The notes beneath the pieces were generated by a model. It had not been told where the DNA came from, made no database searches, and worked only from the letters and a program-made list of their open reading frames with translations. Below are positions 1 to 5,359 of a stretch of 6,794 bases of DNA, one piece after another. A program made the position numbers and the translations under genes. Position 1 is the stretch's first letter. The number at the start of each line of letters is the position of its first letter. This DNA is from Gemmatimonadota bacterium (GTDB taxonomy: Bacteria; Gemmatimonadota; Gemmatimonadetes; Gemmatimonadales; GWC2-71-9), in contig QHUF01000201.1 in NCBI GenBank assembly GCA_003221075.1, positions 1-6,794 of the forward strand, written 5' to 3'.

Positions 1-1
1 T

Positions 2-652
2 CGCCCTCAACGCTCGAAGGAAGAGAGCCACGACTACCGGTACTTCCCCGAGCCCGACCTGCCGCCGCTCGTGTTGACGCCGTAGTTCGTCGCCGAGCAG
101 CAGAGCGAGCTGCCGGAGCTGCCTGGGGCCAAGCGCGATCGATTCGTGGCGAGCTACGGCCTCAGCCGTGAGCATGCCGCGGTCGTCGCGGCGACGCGTG
201 CCGTGGCCGATTATTTCGAGACGGTCGCGAAGACCAGCGCCGAGCCGCAGCACGCGGCCAACTGGGTCATGACCGAGGCGCTCGCCGACGCGAAGGACCA
301 CAATGACGAGTTGCGTGTGACCCCGGCCGCGCTCTCGCAGATCATCGGGCTCGTCAAGGGCGGGACGCTGAGCCATCAAGCCGCGAAGCGGGTGTTCGCC
401 GAGGTCGCCGCCAAGGGCGGCGATCCACGCTCGGTCGCCGAGTCACTCGGCGTCATCCAGGTGGCGGACACGAACGTCGTCGCGGGATGGGTGACCGACG
501 TGCTGGGCGCCCATCCGACCGAAGTCGCGCGGTACAAGAAGGGCGAAGTGAAGCTGCTGCCGTTTTTTGTCGGGAAGGTGATGCGGCTGTCCAACGGGAA
601 GGCCGATCCGAAGCTCGCCCAGCGCGTCCTCGAAGAGAAACTCGCCTCCTAG
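2..652 (+). CDS. gatB: GatB C-terminal part, Asp-tRNA(Asn)/Glu-tRNA(Gln) amidotransferase subunit B; 5' partial, with an in-frame TAG
   Basis: GatB is the tRNA-binding and kinase subunit of the cytoplasmic GatCAB complex, which converts Glu-tRNA(Gln) or Asp-tRNA(Asn) to the amide form. The frame opens with the GatB signature RSKEESHDYRYFPEPDLPPL, the end of the catalytic domain. The helical GatB/YqeY tail domain follows, from about NWVMTEALADAKDHN to the end RVLEEKLAS, and it ends at the usual family position. The start of the gene lies before the window. Codon 83-85 is TAG, within LVLTP-stop-FVAEQQ. Homologues usually carry a charged residue such as Glu there, so a single GAG-to-TAG change would explain it, and the frame is intact and GatB-like on both sides. 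If the stop is real, the first usable restart is the GTG at 146, which would give only the tRNA-binding tail. I cannot tell sequencing error from a genuine nonsense mutation. The identification is very secure and its integrity is not. It converges with the phospholipase-like gene. Confidence 0.9.
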
Positions 653-1572
653 CTCTCCCGCCAGGGACGCTGCGCGCGCGACTGCTTCCAGTACTCGAGC
701 GCCGGCGTCGGCAACCCAAAATGCTGTTGCGCCGTTTCTTCGACACGCTCGGGCTCGTGCCGGCCGCCTTCGCGCAGGGCCTGGCGCCGCATCCGTTTCG
801 CCAGTCCCAACGCCTTCTCACCCGCGGGATCCAGCCGCCGGGCCGCCGCGTCGCTGGCGTCGGCGCCCAGGGTTTCCATCACGTACTCGAACGCCACGGC
901 CATGTGCTTTTCGATGTCCGAGTCAGCGAGGTCCCACCGGCTCGTGCCGGCGATCACCTGGAACACCCATTGCCAGCTCTGACTCTCCGTGAGATGCACC
1001 ATGCCGCGGAACAGGCGGCGATTGGTTCGGACGCTGAAGAGTGTCGGCGACAGAATCTCGTCGAGATGCGCGTCGCTCGCGGTGTGGTCTTTGAGGATGA
1101 CATCGCGCGCCTCCCGCGCGTAGGCGTCGCCGAGATGCGTCTCGAAGCGGCTCTCCCAGTAGGAATGACCGAGCGCGACCGTGCTCGAGGTGAGCACCAG
1201 CTGGCGCGGGACGAAAAAGTTGTGCGCGATCGTGTCGGCGGCGAGGTGGGAGAGGTACCCGAGACCAAAGGCACGCAGCGGATCGCTTGGCGCGAGGTCG
1301 AGGATCTCCTGGCCCACGTGCCACGCGTGGCAATGCCGGCCGACCGGCGCATACTTCTTCGCCATCGATGTGTCGGCCGCAATGTTGCCGTAGAGAAAAT
1401 CGAACGGGAACGCGCGCAGCAGATCGGCGACGATGGTGGGGAGCTGGTGCAGATTCGCGAGCACCGATTCACCCAGGAAGATGTGGGTGCCGGGCGTCCA
1501 GGCGTGCGCGACTCCCGGGAAGAGCACCAGTGCGATGACGGCCAGGCAGGCGGCCGCGGCCAGTCGCTTCAC
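649..1572 (-). CDS. Secreted zinc-dependent phospholipase C-like protein
   Basis: This is a 307-residue exported protein of the zinc-dependent phospholipase C / S1-P1 nuclease-like fold (family zn_dep_PLPC). The start is the GTG at 1572-1570, which forms a GTGA overlap with the upstream stop. It puts Lys-Arg directly ahead of a hydrophobic stretch (LAAAACLAVIALVLF) and an AHA cleavage site, a classic signal peptide of 24 residues. An ATG at 1614 would add 14 residues ahead of that signal. After cleavage the first mature residue is Trp25. In Bacillus cereus phospholipase C an N-terminal Trp binds zinc. The other candidate ligands follow in order: His30, Asp67, His80/82/85, His109 and Asp113 (HLAAD), His117, His136 and Glu140 (HSYWE). 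The set looks complete, so the enzyme is probably active. Its substrate is unknown: phospholipid is the default, and another phosphodiester is possible. The last gene of a three-gene coupled unit, it ends inside the last codon of gatB on the other strand. Confidence 0.85.
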   Translation of the reverse strand: MKRLAAAACLAVIALVLFPGVAHAWTPGTHIFLGESVLANLHQLPTIVADLLRAFPFDFLYGNIAADTSMAKKYAPVGRHCHAWHVGQEILDLAPSDPLRAFGLGYLSHLAADTIAHNFFVPRQLVLTSSTVALGHSYWESRFETHLGDAYAREARDVILKDHTASDAHLDEILSPTLFSVRTNRRLFRGMVHLTESQSWQWVFQVIAGTSRWDLADSDIEKHMAVAFEYVMETLGADASDAAARRLDPAGEKALGLAKRMRRQALREGGRHEPERVEETAQQHFGLPTPALEYWKQSRAQRPWRES

Positions 1573-1979
1573 GGTCGCTTTTTGCGCTTCAGCAACTTGC
1601 GGCTCCATTTCCATACCGAGAGCCCGCGGCGCACATCCCGCATCGTGGCGGCGGCATCGATGGCCGTTTCCTCGAACTCGTGCTGCAAGACTTCGGCGAG
1701 CGCATCGAGATCGGTGAGTCGGTCCTCGGCTTTATCTGCTGCGCGGACAATGCGTTGCCGTACGTCGCGCGATGCGCCGACCAGGGCATCGGCCTCGGTC
1801 TTGATCGAGCCGATCAGCTGACGCACGTCGGCGATCGCCGGTCCCGCAAAACCTCTCAGGGCCCTTACCGCCGCGCGCACGCCAAGCGCCGCGGCACTGA
1901 TCCCAACCGCTGCCACGAGGGCCGCGATCGCGATGATGGCCAGACTGATCGCCGACACCACGCCGACCCAGGTTGGCAT
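1569..1979 (-). CDS. Small membrane-anchored helical protein, DUF948-like
   Basis: This 136-residue protein has one N-terminal transmembrane segment (about residues 5-33, rich in Ala, Val and Ile). A helical, probably coiled-coil, charged region follows (about 35-120), with regularly spaced hydrophobic residues, and the tail is very basic (KWSRKLLKRKKRP). This layout matches DUF948-type proteins, which have no established biochemical activity; I assign the resemblance from architecture and not from a motif. Expected topology is a membrane anchor with the helical part in the cytoplasm, given the basic C-terminus, but this is inferred. The ATG at 1979-1977 is supported by AGAGG at 1991-1987, seven bases upstream, and by its one-base TGATG overlap with the antiporter stop. 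Its own stop overlaps the GTG of the phospholipase-like gene, so all three are likely translated in series. Possible roles such as scaffold or partner of the antiporter are guesses. Confidence 0.75.
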   Translation of the reverse strand: MPTWVGVVSAISLAIIAIAALVAAVGISAAALGVRAAVRALRGFAGPAIADVRQLIGSIKTEADALVGASRDVRQRIVRAADKAEDRLTDLDALAEVLQHEFEETAIDAAATMRDVRRGLSVWKWSRKLLKRKKRP

Positions 1980-3154
1980 CACGAAACCTCTGCTGACCGT
2001 GGCGATGCTGTCAACAGGGGCACCGATGCGAGTGCCTCCGCGGCCATGACGCTCAGCAGGATCGTGACCAGCATCGGGCGGGGCGTTCCCCGTATCAGGT
2101 CGAACCCGGCGGCGAGTGCGACCGCCGTGGCACCCTGGCGGATGACGGAATGGGCAAATTCCCGCGGCGGCGCGAACGGCAGCGATCGCCAGACAGGATC
2201 GACTTGATCGAGACCGAATCGCACCGTCACCCAGCGCACCACCACGCGGATCACTGCGAGCACCACCGCGGCCGGCAGCAGCCACACGGTGAGCGGCTGG
2301 AGCAGGGCACCGGCGACTATAAGGAAGGCTGCGTACAGCGCGATCTCCCAGCGGCGCAACAGCTCGGCGACGGCGTGACGCACGTTGGTGGGCGAGAAGG
2401 TCATGAAGACGGCCGCCTCGAGCCCGCACACGACGAAGGGCGAAAGGCCGGCGGCGTAGCTGACGCCGGCGCCGCACAGGACCACCGCGAACGCCGCGAC
2501 GCCCGCGTCGCGTGGCTCCGCCAGCAACCCGCCGCGCGCGAGCGCGACGAACAGGCCGCCCAGCGCTGCCCCAGCGACCAGCGTGAGCAGGATGTTTCGC
2601 GGGGCAAGGTGCGGATGGTAGAGCGCGACGGCGACCGTGACAGCCGCCGCGCCGAATGCCGTATCGAGCAGGGCGTTGCGCCGGCCGAGTCGCGGACCAC
2701 GCTGGCTGGCTGCCGTCGTCAGCGCGCCGCCCAGCACGAGCGCCGCGGGGAGGAGGGGCCGGCCCCAGGCTTCCGCGAGCGGTGGCAGCGCGCGCGCCAG
2801 GACTAACGCCATCACGGTCGTCACGAGAAGCACGGGAACGGCGAGCGTCGCGCCGAGGAGCCAGGTGCGACGCGAAATGCGTCGCACCATGCGCCATTCG
2901 AGGCGCGTGCCGAACAACGCGCCGGTCCAGCCGATCGCGAGCGCCACGACGGGCTGAAGCAGGCGCAGTCCGGCGGCGTCGACGACCCCGAGTCCCGGTC
3001 CGAGCAGCAAGCCGAGCAACAGGAACGGCACGCCCGTCGCGAGGAGGTCGCCCAGCAACGCAGGATAGCGGAAGGAAGGCCGCGACAGGCGTGTGACGCC
3101 GATGCCGGCGAGGATGACGAGCGCCAGCGCAAGCACGGGATGCACGAGGGCCAA
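1979..3154 (-). CDS. Polytopic membrane protein, CPA2-like cation:proton antiporter homologue
   Basis: This 391-residue protein is almost entirely transmembrane helices, roughly 10 to 13 of them. It has features of the sodium/proton exchanger domain of the CPA2 family: an early GVPFLLLGLLLGPG segment (about residues 41-54), the same place and shape as the family's second helix with its GP end, then a glycine-rich LVLGGALTTAASQ helix (139-151) and ALLDTAFGAAAV (161-172), where the family carries its ion-binding Asp pair. Only one acidic residue, Asp164, is present, preceded by Leu instead of Asn or Asp, and the TDP motif of the preceding helix is absent. It has no C-terminal TrkA-N or other soluble domain. 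It could therefore be a divergent exchanger or a transporter-like protein with altered ion coupling. The start is uncertain: the longest frame begins at a TTG (3154), with GTG at 3145 and 3136 as alternatives, and none has a clear ribosome binding site. First gene of the minus-strand unit, divergent from murA. Confidence 0.7.
   Translation of the reverse strand: MALVHPVLALALVILAGIGVTRLSRPSFRYPALLGDLLATGVPFLLLGLLLGPGLGVVDAAGLRLLQPVVALAIGWTGALFGTRLEWRMVRRISRRTWLLGATLAVPVLLVTTVMALVLARALPPLAEAWGRPLLPAALVLGGALTTAASQRGPRLGRRNALLDTAFGAAAVTVAVALYHPHLAPRNILLTLVAGAALGGLFVALARGGLLAEPRDAGVAAFAVVLCGAGVSYAAGLSPFVVCGLEAAVFMTFSPTNVRHAVAELLRRWEIALYAAFLIVAGALLQPLTVWLLPAAVVLAVIRVVVRWVTVRFGLDQVDPVWRSLPFAPPREFAHSVIRQGATAVALAAGFDLIRGTPRPMLVTILLSVMAAEALASVPLLTASPRSAEVS
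1987..1991 (-). promoter_or_regulatory. Ribosome binding site for the DUF948-like gene
   Basis: The minus strand reads AGAGG here, seven bases ahead of the ATG at 1979-1977. It lies within the last codons of the antiporter gene. It decides the start of the small membrane protein, because the open frame itself runs far upstream antisense to murA. Confidence 0.6.
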
Positions 3155-3166
3155 CGTTCGCGAACG
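3155..3166. promoter_or_regulatory. Perfect 12-bp palindrome CGTTCGCGAACG, candidate operator
   Basis: This two-fold symmetric site abuts the TTG start of the antiporter gene and ends one base before the TTGACG box of the murA promoter. A dimeric regulator bound here could affect both divergent genes. No binding protein can be named from the sequence. In GC-rich DNA a 12-bp palindrome can occur by chance, but its position in the only 53-base non-coding gap of this divergent pair is suggestive. Confidence 0.35.
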
Positions 3167-3167
3167 C

Positions 3168-3197
3168 TTGACGCAGACGCAAGCGCCCCCGTAGCTT
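3168..3197 (+). promoter_or_regulatory. Candidate murA promoter
   Basis: A -35 box TTGACG (3168-3173) is followed after 18 bases by TAGCTT (3192-3197), or after 17 by GTAGCT. Transcription would begin around 3203-3206, only a few bases before the ATG at 3208. No Shine-Dalgarno sequence precedes that ATG (bases GCGCGGACCT), so the murA message may be leaderless or nearly so. Two inverted repeats overlap the boxes: CGCTTG/CAAGCG (3165-3170 and 3180-3185) and CGCAAGC/GCTTGCG (3178-3184 and 3194-3200). Confidence 0.5.
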
Positions 3198-3207
3198 GCG
3201 CGGACCT

Positions 3208-4515
3208 ATGCCACCGTCGTTCCGTGTCACGGGAGGGCGTCCCCTCTCGGGCACGATCCGGCCCGCCGGCAACAAGAACGCGGCCCTTCCCATTCTCGCG
3301 GCCACCCTCCTCGCCGACGGCCCGTGCCGCATCGACAACGTGCCCCGCATTCGCGACGTCGAAACCCTGCTTGCGCTGCTGCAGCACGTCGGCGCGGCGG
3401 TGCAGTGGCACGGCACGAACACCGTCGAGGTGGACACCAGCCGGGCGGAACCGAAGTCGCTCGATCCGGCCTTGAGCAAGGAAATTCGCGCCTCGATTCT
3501 GCTCGCGGGTCCGATGCTGGCACGCTTCGGCCGCGTCACGCTGCCCCCGCCGGGCGGCGACGTCATCGGCCGGCGGCGCGTCGACACGCACTTTCTGGCA
3601 CTCGAACGGCTCGGCGCGGACGTCACGGTCGGCGACGCGTACACGCTGGAAGGCAAGCTCAAAGGCGCCGACATCTTTCTCGACGAGCCCAGCGTCACCG
3701 GTACCGAGAACGCCCTGATGGCCGCGGTCCGCGCGAGCGGCACCACCGTGTTACGCAACGCCGCGTCGGAGCCGCACGTCCAGGACCTGGCCCGGTTTCT
3801 CGTCTCCCTGGGCGCGGCCATCGACGGCATCGGCAGCAACACGCTCACGATCGAAGGCCGTCCCGCGCTGACCGCGGCTCCACATACCGTCGGCCCCGAT
3901 CACATCGAGATCGGCTCGTTCATCGGACTGGCTGCCGTGACCGGCGGCGCGATTACGATCGACGGCGTGCGCGGCGACGATCTCCGGTCCACCTTGCTCG
4001 CGTTCGAGCGCCTGGGCGTGCGGCCGCGGCTCGAAGGCACGAAGCTCATCGTCGACGCCGACCAGGAGCGCCGCATCCGTCCCGATCTGGGCGGCCACGT
4101 GCCGAAGCTCGAGGACGGACCGTGGCCCGCGTTTCCCGCGGACCTCATGTCCATTGCCATCGTCGTCGCGACCCAGTGCGAAGGCCTGCTGCTCGTATTC
4201 GAGAAGCTCTTCGAGTCGCGGCTCTTTTTCGTGGACAAGCTGATCGGCATGGGCGCGCGCATCGTGTTGTGCGATCCCCATCGCGCGGTCATCGCCGGGC
4301 CTTCGGCCTTGCGGGGGCAGTCGGTAGAAAGCCCCGACATCCGCGCCGGCATGGCGATGCTGCTGGCGGCGCTCGCGGCGCAGGGTGATTCGGTGATCCA
4401 CAACATCGGGCAGATCGAGCGGGGCTATGAGCACATCGACGAGCGGTTGCGAGCGTTAGGGGCGCAAATTGAGAGGAACGATGGAACGATGGAAAGAGGG
4501 AAAGGAAGAACGTGA
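3208..4515 (+). CDS. murA: UDP-N-acetylglucosamine 1-carboxyvinyltransferase (MurA) with active-site Asp in place of Cys
   Basis: MurA transfers enolpyruvate from PEP to UDP-GlcNAc in the cytoplasm, the first committed step of peptidoglycan synthesis. The 435-residue protein has the full two-domain fold: GNKNAALPIL near the N-terminus (Lys23-Asn24, equivalent to E. coli Lys22-Asn23), the active-site loop GGDVIGRRRVD (116-126) with Arg123 equivalent to Arg120, AFPADL with catalytic Asp312 (E. coli Asp305), and RGYEHIDERLRALGA with Arg405 (E. coli Arg397). Residue 118 is Asp where E. coli has Cys115, the residue alkylated by fosfomycin. Natural Asp enzymes such as that of Mycobacterium are active and fosfomycin-insensitive. 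The ATG at 3208 gives the normal N-terminus (MPPSFRVTGG); a TTG at 3196 would add four residues. After the conserved end (ALGAQIER, 416-423) comes a 12-residue tail, NDGTMERGKGRT, encoded by an octamer-repeat element and probably not functional. The stop overlaps the pgeF start (GTGA). Confidence 0.97.
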   Translation: MPPSFRVTGGRPLSGTIRPAGNKNAALPILAATLLADGPCRIDNVPRIRDVETLLALLQHVGAAVQWHGTNTVEVDTSRAEPKSLDPALSKEIRASILLAGPMLARFGRVTLPPPGGDVIGRRRVDTHFLALERLGADVTVGDAYTLEGKLKGADIFLDEPSVTGTENALMAAVRASGTTVLRNAASEPHVQDLARFLVSLGAAIDGIGSNTLTIEGRPALTAAPHTVGPDHIEIGSFIGLAAVTGGAITIDGVRGDDLRSTLLAFERLGVRPRLEGTKLIVDADQERRIRPDLGGHVPKLEDGPWPAFPADLMSIAIVVATQCEGLLLVFEKLFESRLFFVDKLIGMGARIVLCDPHRAVIAGPSALRGQSVESPDIRAGMAMLLAALAAQGDSVIHNIGQIERGYEHIDERLRALGAQIERNDGTMERGKGRT

Positions 4516-4565
4516 AAGACGCATCACACCACGTTCCATCATTCCAACCTTCCATCGTTCCATCG
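4475..4565. repeat. Palindromic element with arms of 8-base repeats at the murA-pgeF junction
   Basis: The left arm runs in steps of eight: GGAACGAT (4475-4482), GGAACGAT (4483-4490), then degenerate GGAAAGAG, GGAAAGGA and AGAACGTG to 4514. The right arm is the mirror: TTCCATCA (4534-4541), TTCCAACC, TTCCATCG, TTCCATCG (4558-4565). Paired as RNA, 4479-4514 faces 4530-4565: the outer 16 pairs are perfect, the inner GAACGTG/CACGTTC seven are perfect, and 29 of 36 positions match by Watson-Crick around a 15-base loop. The base composition is purine-rich then pyrimidine-rich, unlike the GC-rich flanks. The element contains the stop of murA and the start and ribosome binding site of pgeF. It explains why MurA has an odd tail and PgeF an odd Ser/Pro-rich N-terminus. 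An inserted dispersed repeat is my inference. It has no transposase and no visible target duplication. Confidence 0.75.
4503..4506 (+). promoter_or_regulatory. Ribosome binding site for pgeF
   Basis: AGGA lies five bases before the GTG at 4512 and supports that start. It sits in the left arm of the palindromic element, so hairpin formation could hide it, while ribosomes finishing murA would open it. Confidence 0.5.
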
Positions 4566-5294
4566 CTTTCAGAAGTCCCCGCCGGCGACGCCGCCGTCCC
4601 GCGGCTCGAGTTGGCGGAGTGGGCCGAGCGGTATGGGGTGGTCGCGGGGATCACGACGCGTCCGCTCAGCCTTGGGCTATGGAGCGACGAACCGGTCGGA
4701 CAGGTCATCGGCCGCTGGCGCGCGTTCCGGGCCGCGTTCGGCGCACGCTTTCCCGCCACGGTGCTGGCGCATCAGGTGCACGGCACCGACGTCTACTGGC
4801 ACGAGGCTCTGCCGGACGGCTGGCTCATCCTCGACGGCATCGATGGGCATGCGACGAGAGAGCGCGGCGTGCTGCTCACGGTGACCGTCGCCGACTGTAT
4901 CCCGGTGTACCTCACCGTCCCAGAGCAGGGCGCCATCGCGCTCGTCCACGCGGGCTGGCGTGGGACGGCCGACGGCATCCTGGACCAATGCGTCGAGCTG
5001 CTGAAGTGGCGCGGCTTCGCAAAGGGACGCGATATTGTAATGCATTGCGGCGTCGGTATTTGTGGCAAGTGTTATGAAGTGGGTTCTGAGGTCGCGGTAC
5101 GTTTTGGATTGAGCGGAACGGTGCTGCTGGATCTGCGCGCCATCCTGACGCAGCAGGCGCGCAAGCTGGGCATCGAGGAGATCACGGTTTCGCCGTGGTG
5201 CAGCGCCGAGGAGCGTGACCGATTTTTCTCGCATCGCGCCTCGCGCGGGCGGGATGGACGGATGGTCGCGTACCTCGGGCGAGCGCTCGGTTGA
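4512..5294 (+). CDS. pgeF: PgeF/YfiH family protein (peptidoglycan editing factor; multicopper polyphenol oxidase-like, LACC1 family)
   Basis: The 260-residue product belongs to the YfiH/YlmD/LACC1 family, long annotated as polyphenol oxidase or laccase. Members have purine nucleoside phosphorylase and adenosine deaminase activities, and in E. coli the protein removes L-Ser wrongly placed in peptidoglycan precursors. The zinc-binding triad is visible: His90 in HQVHG, Cys129 in VADCIPVYL and His146 in LVHAGWRGTADGIL. The later family blocks are GICGKCYEVGSEVA and the C-terminal CSAEERDRFFSHRASRGRDGRMVAYL. The GTG at 4512 is supported by AGGA five bases upstream and by a GTGA overlap with murA. 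The first about 28 residues (Ser, Pro and His rich) are encoded by the octamer-repeat element and precede the first family-like segment VPRLELAEWAERYGVVAGITTR, so they are probably dispensable. Coupling to murA supports a cell-wall role, though the true substrate is not shown. Confidence 0.92.
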   Translation: MKDASHHVPSFQPSIVPSLSEVPAGDAAVPRLELAEWAERYGVVAGITTRPLSLGLWSDEPVGQVIGRWRAFRAAFGARFPATVLAHQVHGTDVYWHEALPDGWLILDGIDGHATRERGVLLTVTVADCIPVYLTVPEQGAIALVHAGWRGTADGILDQCVELLKWRGFAKGRDIVMHCGVGICGKCYEVGSEVAVRFGLSGTVLLDLRAILTQQARKLGIEEITVSPWCSAEERDRFFSHRASRGRDGRMVAYLGRALG

Positions 5295-5318
5295 CATAGG
5301 GGAGAGCCGGGCTACATT
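5291..5318 (+). promoter_or_regulatory. Promoter for rimP-nusA
   Basis: A consensus -35 TTGACA (5291-5296) overlaps the pgeF stop codon. Sixteen bases later comes TACATT (5313-5318), four of six matches to the -10 consensus. Transcription would start near 5325, just ahead of the hairpin at 5330. This is the best sigma-70-type promoter in the window by eye. Confidence 0.6.
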
Positions 5319-5329
5319 CCCACCCTGCA

Positions 5330-5359
5330 GCGGGCGAAGTTCGGCCCGCGCTTTTTTTT
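5330..5359 (+). terminator. Intrinsic terminator-like hairpin with T8 tract ending at the rimP start codon
   Basis: GCGGGC (5330-5335) pairs with GCCCGC (5344-5349), with an 8-base loop GAAGTTCG that can form two further pairs. The bases GC follow, then eight T residues (5352-5359), and the A at 5360 begins the rimP ATG. It has the parts of a Rho-independent terminator. It could end the murA-pgeF transcript, or, lying downstream of the TTGACA promoter, act as an attenuator for rimP-nusA, or both. It leaves rimP without a Shine-Dalgarno sequence. Confidence 0.7.

Noticed and set aside
487..1821. Long plus-strand open frame of 444 codons
   Set aside because: It lies antisense to the phospholipase-like and DUF948-like genes and crosses the gatB end. 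It is Arg-rich with no family motif, typical of shadow frames in high-GC DNA.
3155..3207. Minus-strand promoter for the antiporter unit
   Set aside because: A TTGCGT box is present on the minus strand, but no acceptable -10 follows at 16 to 18 bases, so I do not call one.
1980..3848. Minus-strand open frame of 759 codons ending with the DUF948-like protein
   Set aside because: Only the last 136 codons look like protein (Met-Pro-Thr start, membrane segment, ribosome binding site). The rest is antisense to murA and out of frame with the antiporter gene, with Arg/Ala/Gly-rich shadow composition.
4475..4565. Octamer array as a CRISPR-like array or as a terminator
   Set aside because: The units are contiguous without spacers, the second half is inverted, and no T tract follows. 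It lies inside two coding ends, so it is a palindromic repeat and not a CRISPR array or an intrinsic terminator.
4515..4600. Possible frameshift between murA and pgeF making a fusion
   Set aside because: Both proteins have complete conserved cores, and the GTGA overlap with an AGGA site explains the junction without error.
4289..4759. Minus-strand open frame of 156 codons across the murA-pgeF junction
   Set aside because: It reads through the octamer palindrome and antisense to conserved parts of murA and pgeF. It has no family features.
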